64,000 nucleotides of DNA, from positions 68,310,945 to 68,374,944 of the forward strand of contig CM075775.1 of assembly GCA_037974665.1 (NCBI GenBank), written 5' to 3'. The notes under the pieces were generated by a model that did not search any database, was not told the origin of the DNA, and saw only the letters and a list, made by a program, of their open reading frames with translations. The translations under genes and the position numbers were made by a program. The stretch comes from Ehretia macrophylla. Taxonomy: Eukaryota > Streptophyta > Magnoliopsida > Boraginales > Ehretiaceae. Shown here piece after piece: positions 12,394 through 24,799 of this stretch (the stretch's first letter is position 1; the number at the start of each line of letters is the position of its first letter).

Positions 12394-12951
12394 GTCATGT
12401 TGAGGGCACAATTCCTATATGTGTTAACGGTTCACTGTGCCAGCCTAGAGAGATGGCCCATTCAAAAGGCCCAATGGGCTTAACGACAACCCATCCGCTT
12501 CAACAACACAGCATCCTCGCTAGACGTGATATCGACATGTTGTAGGGCCCTCTGATGTATAGCGAGTCGGGTTGTCGTCTTTTTAACAGCTCACGACGTA
12601 CAATCCGGGAAGGAAAAACAGGGCAAAAGAAGAAAAGTGGCCTGAAACTGATGAAAACGTTCGATTTTGGGCTACAAAAAGGGGCAAACCGAGCAAGCTA
12701 ACTGCCCCCATCGTAGAGCTCTCAGAGAGCTTTGCAACGGTATGCTGTGCGCCGCATAACTTCTTACGGATCAAAAGTTATGAGCACCGGAGCGACGGAG
12801 ACCTGGTCACAAACCCTACGCCCTCGGTTTGCGGGCCCGGCATCTACATGAAGCGAAGTTGTCATGCCCAATGTTTCGTGGGATTCGGTAATAGTGATTT
12901 GGTGGATAAAGTATCTTGGCAACCCTAACCAGGGCTAAAAAAATTGAAAAT

Positions 12952-13070
12952 GGGGTGCAACACGAGGACTTCCGAGGGGGTCACCCATCCTAGTACTACT
13001 CTCGCCCAAGCACGTTTAACTTCGGAGTTCTGATGGGATCCGGTGCATTAGTGCTGGTATGATCGCACCC
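12952..13070 (-). rRNA. 5S rRNA: 5S rRNA gene, minus copy 20
   Basis: 119 nt. Only about two differences from the array consensus (ttccgagg and cacgtttaac), making it one of the closest to consensus in the window. Box C is intact. Confidence 0.95.
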
Positions 13071-13627
13071 GTCATGTTGGGGGCACAATTCTTATATGTG
13101 TTCACGGTTCACAGTGCCAGCCTAGAGAGATGCCCCATTCAAAAGGCCCAATGGGCTTAACGACAACCCATCCGCTTCAACAATGCAGCATCCTCACAAG
13201 ACGTGATATCGACGAGTTGTAGAGCCCTCTGATGTCCCGTAAGTCAGGTTGTCGTCCTTTTAACAGCTCACGACATACGATCCGGGATGAAAAAATAGAG
13301 CAAAACAACAAAAGTGGCCAGAAACTGATGAAAACGTTCGATTTTGGGCTCCAAAAATGGGCACATCGAGCAAGCTAGCTGCCCCCGTCGTAGAGCTCTC
13401 AGATAGCTTTGCAATGGTATGCTGTGCACTTGTAACTCCTTACGGATCAAAAGTTATGGGCACCCGAGCGACGGAGACCTGGTAACAAACCCTACACACT
13501 TGGTTTGCGGGTCCTACCTCTACGTGAAGCGAAGTTGTCTTGCCCAATGTTCCATGGGATTCGGTAATAGAGATTTGGTGGATAAAGTATCTTGGCAACC
13601 CTGACCAGGGCAAAAAAAATTGAAAAG

Positions 13628-13746
13628 GGGGTGCAACACGAGGACTTCCCAAGGGGTAACCCATCCTAGTACTACTCTCGCCCATGCACGCTTAACTTCG
13701 GAGTTCTGATGGGATCCGGTGCATTAGTACTAGTATGATCGCACCC
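13628..13746 (-). rRNA. 5S rRNA: 5S rRNA gene, minus copy 21
   Basis: 119 nt. One change at the box C edge (gtaaccc) plus cccatgcacgc and tagtactagtatg. Confidence 0.93.
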
Positions 13747-14304
13747 GTCATGTTGAGGGCACAATTCCTATATGTGTTAACGGTTCACAGTGCCAGCCTA
13801 GAGAGATGGCCCTTTCAAAAGGCCCAATAGGCTTAACGATAACCCATCCGCTTCAACAACGCAGCATCCTCGCAAGACATGATATCGACACGATGTAGGG
13901 TCCTCTGATGTCCCGCGAGTCAGGTTGTCGTCCTTTTAACAGCTCACGACGTACGATCTGGGAAGGAAAAACATAGCAAAAGAAGAAAAGTGTCCTGAAA
14001 TTGATGAAAACGTTCGATTTTCGGCACCAAAAATAGGCACAGCGAGCAAGCTAGCTGACCCCATTGTAGAGCTCTCAGAGAGCTTTGCAACGGTATCCTG
14101 TTCGCCGCGTTACTCCTTACGGATCAAAAGTTATGGGCACTAGAGCGACGGAGACCCGGTCACAAACCCTACGAACTCGGTTTGCGGGCCTGGCCTCTAC
14201 GTGAAGCGAAATTGTGTTGCCCAATGTTCCATGGGATTCGGTAATAGAGATTTGGTGGATAAAGAATCTTTGCAACCCTAACCAGGGCAAAAAAAATTGA
14301 AATG

Positions 14305-14422
14305 GGTGTGCAACACGAGGACTTCCCAGGGGGTCACCCATCCTTGTACTACTCTCGCCCAAGCACGCTTAACTTCGGAGTTCTAATGGATCTGGTGCAT
14401 TAGTGCTAGTATGATCGCACCC
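14305..14422 (-). rRNA. 5S rRNA: 5S rRNA gene, minus copy 22 (1-nt deletion)
   Basis: 118 nt; one G is missing in the ggatcc region (ctaatggatctgg). Box C has one change (ccttgtactac). Confidence 0.91.
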
Positions 14423-14979
14423 ATCATGTTTAAGGCACAATTCCTATATGTGTTAAAGGTTCATAGTGCCAGCCTAGAGAGATGGCCCATTCAAAAGGCC
14501 CAATGGGCTTAACGATAACCCATCCGCTTCAACAACGCAGCATCCTCGCAAGACGTGATATCAACACGTTGTAGGGCCCTCTGATGTCCCGCAAGTCAGG
14601 TTGTCGTCCTTTTAACAGCTCACGATGTACAATCGAAGAAGGAAAAACAGAGCAAAAGAAGAAAAGTGTCTGAAAATTGATGAAAACGTTCGATTTTGGG
14701 CTCCAAAAAGAGCACAGCGAGCAAGCTAGCTGCCCCGTTGTAGAGCTCTCAGAGAGCTTTGCAACGGTATGCTGTGCACCACGTAACTCCTTACGGATCT
14801 AAAGTTATGGGCACCAGAGCGACGGAGACCTGGTCACAAACCCTACGTCCACGGTTTGCGGGCCCGCCCACGACGTGAACCGAAGTTGTCTTGCCCAATG
14901 TTCCCTAGGATTTGGTAATGGAGATTTGGTGGATAAAGTATCTTGGCAACCCTAACCATGGCAAAAAAAAATGAAAAAG

Positions 14980-15098
14980 GGTGTGCAACACGAGGACTTC
15001 CCAGGGGGTCACCCATCCTTGTACCACTCTCGCCCAAGCATGCTTAACTTCAGAGTTCTGATGGGATCCGGTGCATTAGTGCTGGTATGATCGCACCA
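14980..15098 (-). rRNA. 5S rRNA: 5S rRNA gene, minus copy 23
   Basis: About 119 nt. Two changes in box C (ccttgtaccac), one in box A (aagcatgc) and a 3-nt insertion at the gene's 5' boundary (gcaccaccc), so the exact 5' end is uncertain. Confidence 0.89.
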
Positions 15099-15658
15099 CC
15101 CATCATGTTGATGGCACAATTCCTATATGTGTTAACGGTTCACAGTGCCTGCCTAGGGAGATGGCCCATTCAAAAGGCCCAATGGGCTTAACGATAACCC
15201 ATCCGCTTCAACAATGCAGCATCCTCGCAAGATGTGATATCGACTCGTTGTAGGGCCATCTGATGTCCTGCGAGTCAAGTTGTCCTCCTTTTAACAGCTC
15301 ACGACGTACAATCCGAGAAGGAAAAACAGAGCAAAAGAAGAAAAAGGTCCTGAAACTGATGAAAACGTTCGATTTTGGGCTCCAAAAAGGGCACAGCGAG
15401 CAAGCAAGTTTTCCCCGTCGTAGAGCTCTAAGAGAGCTTTGCAACGGTATGCTGTGCACCGCGTAACTCCTTACGGATCAAAAGTTAAGGGTACCAGAGC
15501 GACGGAGGCCTGGTCACAAACCCTACGCCCTCTGTTTGCGAGCCCGGCCTCTACGTGAAGCGAAGTTGTCTTGCCCAATGTTCCATGGGATATGGTAATA
15601 GAGATTTGGTGCATAAAGTATCTTGGCAACCCTAACCAGGGCAAAAAAAATTGAAAAG

Positions 15659-15777
15659 GGGGTGCAACACGAGGACTTCCAGTGGGGTCACCCATTCTAG
15701 TACTACTCTCGCCCAAGCACGCTTAACTTCGGTGTTCTGATGGTATCCGGTGCGTTAGTGCTGGTATGATCGCACCC
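15659..15777 (-). rRNA. 5S rRNA: 5S rRNA gene, minus copy 24
   Basis: 119 nt. One change in box C (cccattctag), plus agtggggtc and changes around ggtatccggtgcgtt. Confidence 0.92.
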
Positions 15778-16335
15778 GTCATGTTGAGGGCACAATTCCT
15801 ATATGTGTTAACGGTTCACAGTGCCAACCTAGAGAGATGGCCCATTCAAAAGGCCCAATGGGCTTAAAGACAACCCATCCGCTTCAACAACGCAGCATCC
15901 TCGCAAGACGTGATATCGAAACGATGTAGGGCCCTCTGATGTCTCGCGAGTCGGGTTGTCATCCTTTTAACAGCTCACGACGTACGATCTGGGAAGGAAA
16001 AACATACCAAAAGAAGAAAAGTGTCCTGAAATTGATGAAAACGTTCGATTTTGGGCACCAAAAATGGGCATAGCGAGCAAGCTAGCTACCCCCATCGTAG
16101 AGCTCTCAGAGAGCTTTGCAACGGTATGCTGTTCGCCGCGTTACTCCTTACGGATCAAAAGTTATGGGCACTAGAGCGACGGAGACCTGGTCACAAACCC
16201 TACGCACTCGGTTTGCGGGCCTGGCCTCTACGTGAAGCGAAGTTGTGTTGCCCAATGTTCCATGGGATTCGGTAATAGAGATTTGGTGGATAAAGTATCT
16301 TGGCAACCCTAACCTGTGCAAAATAAATTGAAAAG

Positions 16336-16454
16336 GGGTTGCAACACGAGGACTTCTCAGGGGGTCACCAATCCTAGTACTACTCTCGCCCAAGCATGCT
16401 TAACATCGGAGTTCTAATGGGATCCGGTGCATTAGTGCTGTTATGATCACAACC
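16336..16454 (-). rRNA. 5S rRNA: 5S rRNA gene, minus copy 25
   Basis: 119 nt. Several changes: 3' stem (ttgcaac), box C edge (accaatcc), box A (aagcatgc) and 5' end (gatcacaacc). Confidence 0.91.
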
Positions 16455-17012
16455 GTCATGTTGAGGGCACAATTCTTATATGTGTTAACGGTTCACACTG
16501 CCAGCATAGGGAGATGGCCTATTCAAAAGACCCAATGGGCTTAACAACAACCCATCCGCTTCAATAACGCAACATCCTTGCAAGACGTGATATCGACACA
16601 TTGTAGGGTCCTCTGATGTACCGCGAGTCAGGTTGTTGTCCTTTTAACAGCTCACCACGTACGATTCGGGACAGAAAAATAGGGCAAAAGAAGAAAAGTG
16701 GCCTGAAACAGATGAAAACGTTTGATTTTGGAGCCCAAAAATGGGCACAACAAGCAAGCTTGCTGCCCCCATCGTAGAGCTCTCAGAGAGTTTTGCAACG
16801 GTATGCTGTGCGCTGCGTAACTCTTTACAAATCAAAATTTATGGGCACCGGAGCGATAGAGAACTCATCACAAGCCTTACGCCCTCAGTTTGCGGGCCCG
16901 GCCTCTACGTGAAGCGAAGTTGTCTTGCCCAATGTTTCGTGGGATTCGGTAATAGAGATTTGGTGGATAAAGTATCTTGGCAACCCTGACTAGGGCAAAA
17001 AAAATTGAAAAG

Positions 17013-17131
17013 GGGGTGCAACACGAGGACTTCCCAAGGGGTAACCCATCCTAGTACTACTCTCGCCCAAGCATGGTTAACTTCGGAGTTCTGATGGGAT
17101 TCGGTGCGTTAGTGCTGGTATGATCGTACCC
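17013..17131 (-). rRNA. 5S rRNA: 5S rRNA gene, minus copy 26
   Basis: 119 nt. Box C edge (gtaaccc) and box A (aagcatggttaac) are altered, plus gatcgtacc at the 5' end. Confidence 0.92.
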
Positions 17132-17688
17132 ATCATGTTGAGGGCACAATTCCTATATGTGTTAAAGGTTCACAGTCCCAGCCTAGAGAGATGGTCCATT
17201 CAAAAGGCCCAATGGGCTTAATGACAACCTATCCGCTTCAACAACGCAGCAACCACGCAAGACGTGATAACAAAACGTTGTAGGGCCCTCTGATGTACCG
17301 CAAGTCAGGTTTTCATCCTTTTAATAGCTCACGACGTACGATCCGGACGGAAAAACAGGCCAAAAGAAGAAAAGTGGCCTGAAACTGATGAAAACGTTCG
17401 ATTTTGGGCTCCAAAAAAGGGCATAGCTAGCTAGCTCGCTGCCCCTATCGTAGAGCTCTCAGAGAGCTTTGCAACGGTATGCTGTGCGCAGCGTAACTCC
17501 TTATGGATCAAAAGTTATGGGCACCGGAGCGATGGAGACCTGATCACAAACTCTACGCACTCGGTTTGCGGGCCCGGCCTCTACGTGAAGCGAAGTTGTC
17601 TTGCCCAATGTTCCGTGGGATTCGGTAAAAGAGATTTGGTGGATAAAGTATCTTGGCAACCCTAACCAGGGCAAAAAAAATTGAAAAG

Positions 17689-17807
17689 GGGGTGCAACAC
17701 GAGGACTTCCCATGGGGTCACCCATCCTAGTACTACTCTCGCCCAAGCATGCTTAACTTCGGGGTTCTGATGGGATCCGGTGCATTAGTGCTGGTATGAT
17801 CGCACCC
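17689..17807 (-). rRNA. 5S rRNA: 5S rRNA gene, minus copy 27
   Basis: 119 nt. About three differences from consensus (cccatgggg, aagcatgc, cggggttc). Box C is intact. Confidence 0.94.
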
Positions 17808-18364
17808 GCCATGTTGAGGGCACAATTCCTATATGTGTTAACGGTTCACAGTGCCAGCCTAGAGAGATGGCCCATTCAAAATGCCCAATGGGCTTAATGA
17901 CAACTCATCCGCTTCAGCAACGTAGCAACCTCGCAAGACGTGATATCGACACGTTGTAGGGCCCTCTGATGTACCACGAGTCAGGTTGTCTTCCTTTTAA
18001 CAGCTCACGATGTACGGTCCGGGACAGAAAAACAGGGCAAAAGAACAAAAGTGGCCTAAAACTGATGAAAACGTTCGATTTTGGGCTCCAAAATCGGGCA
18101 CAGCGAGCAAGATGGCTGCCCCTATCGTAGAGCTCTCAAAGAGCTTGGCAACGGTATACTGTGCGCCGCGTAACTCCTTACGGATCAAAAGTTATGGGCA
18201 CCGGAGCGATGGAGACCTGGTCACAAACCCTATGCCCTCGGTTTGCGAGCCCGGCCTCTACGTGAACGAAGTTGTCTTGCCCAATGTTCCGTGGGATTCG
18301 GTAATAGAGATTTGGTGGATAAAGTATCTTGTCAACCCTAACCAGGGCAAAAAAAATTGAAAAG

Positions 18365-18483
18365 AGGGTGCAACACGAGGACTTCCCAGGGTGTCACCCA
18401 TCCTAGTACTACTCTCGCCCAATCACGCTTAACTTCGGAGTTCTGATGGGATTCGGTGCATTAGTGCTGCTATGATCGCACCC
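18365..18483 (-). rRNA. 5S rRNA: 5S rRNA gene, minus copy 28
   Basis: 119 nt. Box C is intact; changes at gagggtgc, agggtgtcac, caatcacgc and gctgctatg. Last complete gene before the Athila-like insertion. Confidence 0.93.
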
Positions 18484-19008
18484 ATCATGTTGAGGGCACA
18501 ATTCCTATATGTGTTAACGGTTCACAGTGCCAGCCTAGAGAGATGGCCCATTCAAAAGGCCCAATGGGCTTAACGACAACCCATCCGCTTCAACAACGCA
18601 GCATCCTCGCAAGACGTGTTATCGACACATTGTAGGGCCCTCTGATGTACTGCGAGTCAGGTTGTCGTCCTTTTAACAACTCACGATGTACTGCCCGGGA
18701 CGAAAAAACAGGGCAAAATCAGAAAAGTGGCATGAAACTGATGAAAACGTTCGATTTTGGGCTCCAAAAATGGGCAAAGCGAGCAAGCTAGCTGTCCCCG
18801 TCATAGATCTCTCAGAGAGCTTTGAAACGGTATGCTGTGCGCCGCGTAACTGCATACGGTTCAAAAGTTATGGGCACCGGAGCGACGGAGACCTGGTCAC
18901 AAACCCTACGCCCTCGGTTTGCGGGCACGGCCTCTACGTTAAGCGAAGTTGTCTTGCCTATTGTTCCGTGGGATTCGGTAATAGAGATTTGGTGGATAAA
19001 GTATCTTG

Positions 19009-19013
19009 GCAAC
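19009..19013. repeat. Target site duplication of Athila-like element, left copy
   Basis: gcaac immediately before the left LTR; matches 29978-29982. A 5-bp duplication is normal for gypsy elements. Confidence 0.92.
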
Positions 19014-20585
19014 TGATGGGTGCTTAGCTTAGGGTAAAATTAAGGTCAATTCTAAGCCAAGTTTTAACTCGCAAGTGCATGAGTAATTGTAGTGTAGTGT
19101 GCTAGTGCGAGGTCGAATCCACAGGGAGACAATTTGAAAGTTTGTAGAAAAGTATAATTAAAGTGCCTAAGTAATTAAACTAAATTAAATTGCAAATTGA
19201 GTGATTTGAATGAAAGTTAACTAAAAATAAAATAAAAGTGAAATTAAATGCGAAAACTAAAATTAAATATGAAAGTTGAAATTGAAGTTTGACCACTATT
19301 GAGAAAGGTTTAGGGATTGGATTCCTATGCAAAGTTGAATTCTAGGCTCGAACTTAGGATTTCCTATTTTGATGCAAAATTAGACTACAAGCCTAATTAA
19401 TTAAATAATCACCTAAAGTTAACTAATTAACGGGTTAGACCTAGTTTCGAGGTGCGACGCTATCTCCAAGTCCTTTATCTAGCCAGAGTATAGATTTGTC
19501 CTAAAATCCTAGGCTTACGAATTAATTAATTAAGTGGAAGAAAACTATGGTACAACCTATAGTTTTCACAATCAAGCCCAATTTATATATTTGATCTACC
19601 CTATGAATTCCTATTAATTACTAGCTACAAGCATAACAAATTAATAGAATAAATAATAAAGCATGTAAATCAAATATATAAGACTAGCATCAAAATAATC
19701 CAACCAAGTTCAAGACCATAAAACTAAATTATTGCATAGTAATCCTACCCTAAACAATGAATTAATTGTTCATGTTCAACAAAACTGAATCAAAATTATA
19801 AAAAGAAAGTGAATTAAACTTCTCCATAAATTAATTCGAATCTGTTGAAAATAATAATTTAAAACACAGATTAAATCTCAATTGCAAAGCGAATCTTTAA
19901 CTCAAAACCTGAACAGTAAAGAAAAATAAGGCTCACTGCAATTTTTTCCTTCTCTGTCGTCAAACTATTTTTTTTCCTCTACTGCTGAAGCTTCTGTCTT
20001 TTTCTATTTTTTTCTCGCACTGTCCAATGCTCTCAAAGCTTTCTGCCTCTCCTTCTTTTTCCTACTGCGCCGCACTGCCTCCTCTTTTTCGTTATTGTTC
20101 TCACGCCGCAGCTCTCCCTTTTGCAATTGCTGATGCGTGCCTTTTTATAATAAAAGTCCACCGCCCTAATACTGAGATGGGCTTAATCTACGTGGCCTTA
20201 GGCCTTTGACTTTTCCATGCTTTTGTTCTCTTTTTTTACCAAAGCTTTATTTACTTTTCTTAAGTCCAAATCAGACCTTTCTTCATGGTCCAACGTATAG
20301 CCAAGATTTGTTTATTTGTTTTCAGTACAAAGTCCAATATGGACTAAGTTGACCTATTGACCACATGGCCTTTTGCCCTTTCAAGTCCAACGTGGACTAT
20401 TTGTTTTTTTTTTTCTTTGTTATCTTTTTCTTTAGCCAACTTCTTTTCAAATCAGCCCCAAATACTTTTTCATCATTTAATTCCTACATGCACAAAAATA
20501 CAATTAAAGTGATCAAATATTATAATTAATGTACATAATTAATTCTAAAAAACAAAGAAATAGGCCTGAAAATATGAATACATCA
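19014..20585 (-). repeat. Athila-like element, 3' LTR
   Basis: A 1,572-bp LTR almost identical to 28408-29977. The differences I see are about 23 substitutions and a length change in a T run. The corresponding TATA box lies at 20152-20159 on the minus strand. Confidence 0.94.
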
Positions 20586-20600
20586 ACACCCCCAAACCTA
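20586..20600 (-). other. Polypurine tract of Athila-like element
   Basis: On the minus strand aggtttgggggtgt directly precedes the 3' LTR (TGATG...). This is the site where plus-strand DNA synthesis would be primed. Confidence 0.75.
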
Positions 20601-20623
20601 CCTCTTGCTTGTCCTCAAGCAAG
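20586..20623 (-). repeat. 38-bp PPT-hairpin segment, copy 1
   Basis: Contains acacccccaaacct and the inverted repeat ttgcttg-tcct-caagcaa. Matches 21582-21619 at about 32 of 38 positions. It abuts the 3' LTR. Confidence 0.8.
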
Positions 20624-21581
20624 ACTAGGCTCTAAGCAAATATTCAAGTTCTCAAGAGATTGCGCTAACGAGTCAATCAACTCTAATAAAAGGACAAGGT
20701 TCGGGGAACGATTGATCCTATGATGTAGTAGTTAAGCGAACTCATTTGGATCTCTCTCTTTAAAGGAAAAACATGTTTTCTACAAGACTACACCAAACAT
20801 TATGAAGTCTCCACGTAACTAAGAAACAAGACAACTTAATACAATTAGATCATAATACTTGTAACCCTATTGCCTTTATAGTCCTCCATACATGCCTTTC
20901 ACCCTCTTTATTCATCCTAAAACATAAAAGTAAACATATTTCATCTCTTTTTATTAGGTGCTTGGTCCTAAACGGTCAACTCAACACCCCGTGTAATGAG
21001 CTTTCGAGGTCATCAATCCCAACAACTTAAGGCTTAGGTTGATAGGCGTTGAAAGGCCCCATGCGTACCCTACTTACTCGAAGTGTTGAACACCGAAACA
21101 CCACACACCTTAAGCACATATCCCTAAAAATAAACAATGAATACAAGGATAGTGGTGCTAAGAGATAGAAGTAAATAATAATTTTTTTATTTTATTTTTT
21201 GTTTTGTTTTGTTTTTTTTTTTTTTGTTTTTTCTATTTTTTTCTATTTTTAACTATAAGGGCTCAAGCACGCAAACAAGACTACTCAAGCGAGGACACTC
21301 ATATCACAACCACATTATATCTCATCATCTTACAACCAAGTCATGGGACCACAATAGTCTAAGCATAATCTCACAGTCCCCACGCCTCGCATTCATCAAA
21401 ATCAATCCCAAAAGTTCAACTCAAAACTACCTCATAAAATCAAGAACCACCTACTCTCCTCAATTACCAGAAAATCCACCACAAATCCACAAATAAACAT
21501 AAAGATCAAAAACTTTTTTCAAAAATTTTCACATTTCGTTTAGATTTTCCCCAAAACAATAATAGACACAATTAAACACCT

Positions 21582-21619
21582 ACACCCCCAAACCTAAAGT
21601 TTGCTTGTCCTCAAGCAAA
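21582..21619 (-). repeat. 38-bp PPT-hairpin segment, copy 2
   Basis: Second copy of the purine tract plus hairpin, about 1 kb inside the element. It could be an internal plus-strand priming site or a remnant of an earlier LTR boundary. Confidence 0.75.
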
Positions 21620-22420
21620 TAAAATTAAAATATGTTAGGGGTATGCGAAGGGGGAAAAAAACATATAATGAGAACCTAATAGTGAAAGTGTATCAAAAGA
21701 AAACAATTAAGAGAAATAGAGGGAGTAGATGGACATACCTGAAGTGATAGATAATGAAAAGAAAGGTAACCCTTCACATCTACAACTTGTAATTTAGCTC
21801 AAGAGAAAAACAATAGAGGATAAGGCTAGATAAAATGAGAAAATATAATAAAAGAAAAAAAAATATTTTTTTACTTTTTCATTTTTTTTGAGATTTTTTT
21901 GTTGGCCGACCCTATTTACATCCCCACACAAAGGATCCGAACTCCGGGAGGCACTAAAGCCGACTCACTAAAAATAAATAAGCACAATGAAATAATTGAA
22001 ATAAAGAGAGCTAGAATACAAATATCTGAATCCATTGAATGTTAGTTCGTAAGACAAATCTTGTAAAACTTCAGAAATGGAGTTAACTAAGTACATTAAA
22101 AATGCGGAGGAGAGGCCATTAATTTCAAACCACCAACGTACTCAAACCCCAGAAATCTTCCCATACTTAAGAGGGAAGGCCAGGCATTACGCTTTCGGCC
22201 AATGATTTTACTTTCATAGTATCCATCCTAATTAACCCCAAGACTTCCATTACACAAGATAATCCATTTTCGAGAAAATGGTAAAGCCCACTATAACCCA
22301 GTGGAGGTCCAACCGAAAAGTTGGGAAACATAATTAAATGAAGTAAAATAAAGTAATTATTCCTAGGGTGCCTCCTAGAAGCGCTGCATTTAACGCCGAC
22401 AGCCAGGCGAAGATCATTGC

Positions 22421-23716
22421 TCATGTAAGGTCAGAAGTGTCCCGTAACTCTACAGATTCAACTTCGTGAGGAACCGAACTCGGATCAAGGGCATGTTTCA
22501 AACGCTGGCCATTAACTGTGAGGACTCGCCCATCTTTGAGGTGTTTAATTTTAATAGCCCCTGAAGGGTATGCCTCGAGCACCTCATAGGGTCCGTCCCA
22601 TCTAGTCCTTAATTTTCCAAGAAAGAACTTCAATTTAGAGTTAAATAACCAAACCTTATCTGAAGGGGAGAAGGTTTTGCGCAAAATAGATTTATCGTGG
22701 ATTCTCTTCATTCTCTCCTTATAAAGCTTGGCATTCTCATATGCTTCATAACGAAGCTCCTCCAACTCACTCAAAGCCAATTTTCTACTCTCACCTGCCT
22801 GTTGTATGTCAAAATTCAGGGCTTTAATAGCCCAATAAGCTTTATGCTCTAGCTCAACAGGGAGGTAGCAAGCCTTACCGTAGACTAATCTATATGGAGA
22901 CATACCTATGGGAGTCTTAAAAGCTGTGCGATAGGCCCATAACGCATCGTGTAAACGACATGACCAATCCTTGCGATCGGGCCTAACTATTTTCTGTAAA
23001 ATGGATTTGATCTCCCTATTTGACACCTCCACTTGCCCACTCGTCTGAGGATGATAAGGTGTTGCAATCTTATGCCGGACTGAATATTTTCTCAATAATG
23101 ACTCAAGTGTCCTATGGCGAAAATATTTTCCTCCATCACTCAAAAGCACACGTGGCACCCCAAACCTAGAAAAGATGTGCTCTTTAATGACCTTGACCAC
23201 AACTTTGTGGTCATTGGTTCGAGTTGCCACCACCTCCACCCACTTGGACACATAGTCTACAGCCACAAGAATATAAGTGTACCCATACGAAGGAGGAAAA
23301 GGACCCATGAAATCAATGCCCCACACATCAAATATCTCACAAACTAAAATGGGTGATAAGGGCATCATGTCTCTCCTAGAGATAGACCCAAATTGTTGAC
23401 ATCGATGACATTTCTTACAGAATTGTTGGGCATCTCTGAACAAAGTAGGCCAAAAGAACCCACATTGGAGGACTTTAGCAGCTGTCCTCTTACCTCCAAA
23501 ATGACCACCACATGCCTTCCCATGACAAAAGCTAAGGATGCTATCAAACTCCTCTTCCAGCACACATCGTCGGATAACCTGATCAGCACACACCTTAAAG
23601 AGATAGGGATCCTCCCAAATAAAATGTTTTACTCGAGCCATGAAACGATCCTTCTCTCCCCGTCCCCAGTGAGCAGGCAATTCTCTCGCTGCCAAATAAT
23701 TAACAAAATGGGCATA
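22421..23716 (-). pseudogene. pol: Athila-like integrase
   Basis: The longest open part, 424 residues from the ATG at 23695. It has an HHCC zinc domain (H58, H65, C93, C96) and a DDE core with D128 (GIDFMGPF), D187 (LLSDGGKYF) and E223 (GQVEVSNRE), spaced D-35-E as required. The C-terminal segment [20 protein letters not shown] and the GPYEV region are typical of Athila-type integrases. No stop breaks this part, so its catalytic residues look intact, but the five upstream in-frame stops (plus the gag stop) prevent a gag-pol product. It ends naturally at TGA-like position 22421-22423. Confidence 0.9.
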
Positions 23717-24799
23717 TTAGGGGATCCTATGTGAGACAGCAAAAAGTTGCTCATCAAGGAAGGTATCATTAAAAGGAAGGGAGTCGGTGGGAGATTCAAG
23801 GACTAAACGTGACAAAAGGTCTGCGACAGAATTCTCACTCCCCTTTTTATCTCTAATATCCAAATCAAATTCTTGAAGTAATAGTAACCACCGAATCAGA
23901 CGGGGTTTAGCATCCCGTTTGGCAAGTAGGTAACGCAAGGCCGCATGATCTGTGTAGACTATCACCTTTGACCCTAGGATGTATGATCTAAACTTATCAA
24001 GGGAGAAAACTACAGCTAGCAATTCCTTTTCTGTGGTAGTGTAATTCTTTTGAGCATCATCTAAGGTCTTACTAGCGTAGTAGATCACACATGGAAACTT
24101 ATCCCTACGTTGTCCCAAAACAGCCCCCACTGTGTAGTCGGATGCATCACACATAATCTCAAAAGAGAGGCTATAATCAGGAGGCTGGATGATAGGTGCG
24201 GAGGACAGTAAAGACTTTAGCTTCTCAAATGCCTTGGCACACTCGTCATCAAAATGAAATGGAATATCATGTGCCAGGAGGCTGGAGAGAGGTTGAGCAA
24301 TGTGGCTAAAGTCTTTGATGAAACGCCGGTAGAAACCGGTATGACCAAGGAATGATCTAACATCACATATCATTTTTGGTGCTGGGAGTTTCTCTATCAA
24401 CTCAACCTTGGCTGGGTCCACATGGATACCATCCTGAGATATAACATGACCAAGTACTATCCCCCGTCTAACCATGAAATGACTTTTCTCCCAACTAAGC
24501 ACCAAATTCATTTTAACACAACGCTCTAGCACTAGGGAAAGGTGTGTGAGACACTAATCAAATGTAGCTCCAAAAACTGAAAAATCATCCAGAAAGACCT
24601 CTAGAAACTTCTCAATCATATCAAAAAAAATGGCCATCATACACCTCTGAAAAGTCGCTGGTGCATTGCATAAACCGAAGGGCATACGACGATAAGCAAA
24701 GGTCCCATATGGACAAGTGAAGGTGGTCTTCTCTTGGTCCTCGGGGAAGACTCGGATCTGATTATACCCGGAATACCCATCTAAGAAGCAGTAGTAGCC
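23717..24799 (-). pseudogene. pol: Athila-like reverse transcriptase core and RNase H
   Basis: After the TAG at 24800 the same frame gives the RT core (FLDGYSGYNQI, YRRMPFGLCNAPATFQRCM) and the catalytic box FLDDFSVFG, with its two aspartate codons near 24584-24589. A further in-frame TAG lies at 24554-24556, so only the part from 24532 is open. RNase H follows: [30 protein letters not shown] and SVADLLSRL, giving the expected acidic residues. The frame ends at TAA (23717-23719), again in mid-protein. Confidence 0.88.

Larger units (their letters stand above)
1..19013 (-). repeat. 5S rDNA tandem array, left block (minus-strand units)
   Basis: Twenty-eight complete 5S genes repeat with a start-to-start distance of 675-679 bp, except one spacing of 646 bp. 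Each unit is a 119-nt gene plus about 558 bp of spacer, and all genes read leftwards. Everything between the listed 5S genes is this spacer; I see no other gene in it. It carries an oligo-A run on the plus strand (oligo-T terminator in gene sense), AACCCTAACC and AAACCCTA motifs, a 15-nt palindrome and a GGCCCA/TGGGCC cluster. The block starts inside a spacer at base 1 and ends where the Athila-like element is inserted. Confidence 0.96.
20586..22420 (-). other. Non-coding region between integrase and 3' LTR
   Basis: About 1.8 kb of AT-rich sequence with T-rich runs near 21180-21250 and 21865-21900. Many Athila elements carry an envelope-like frame here, but I see none. The region holds two near-copies of a 38-bp segment that includes the purine tract and a small hairpin. 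Short frames in it are on the wrong strand or out of frame. Confidence 0.7.

Noticed and set aside
20027..20209. 60-residue frame on the plus strand, also at 29421-29603.
   Set aside because: It lies at the same place in both LTRs of the Athila-like element and runs against the element's orientation; it is a by-product of pyrimidine-rich LTR sequence.
22167..22424. Open frame of 85 residues just after the Athila-like integrase.
   Set aside because: It lies in another frame, overlaps the integrase stop and matches no envelope-like or other known feature.
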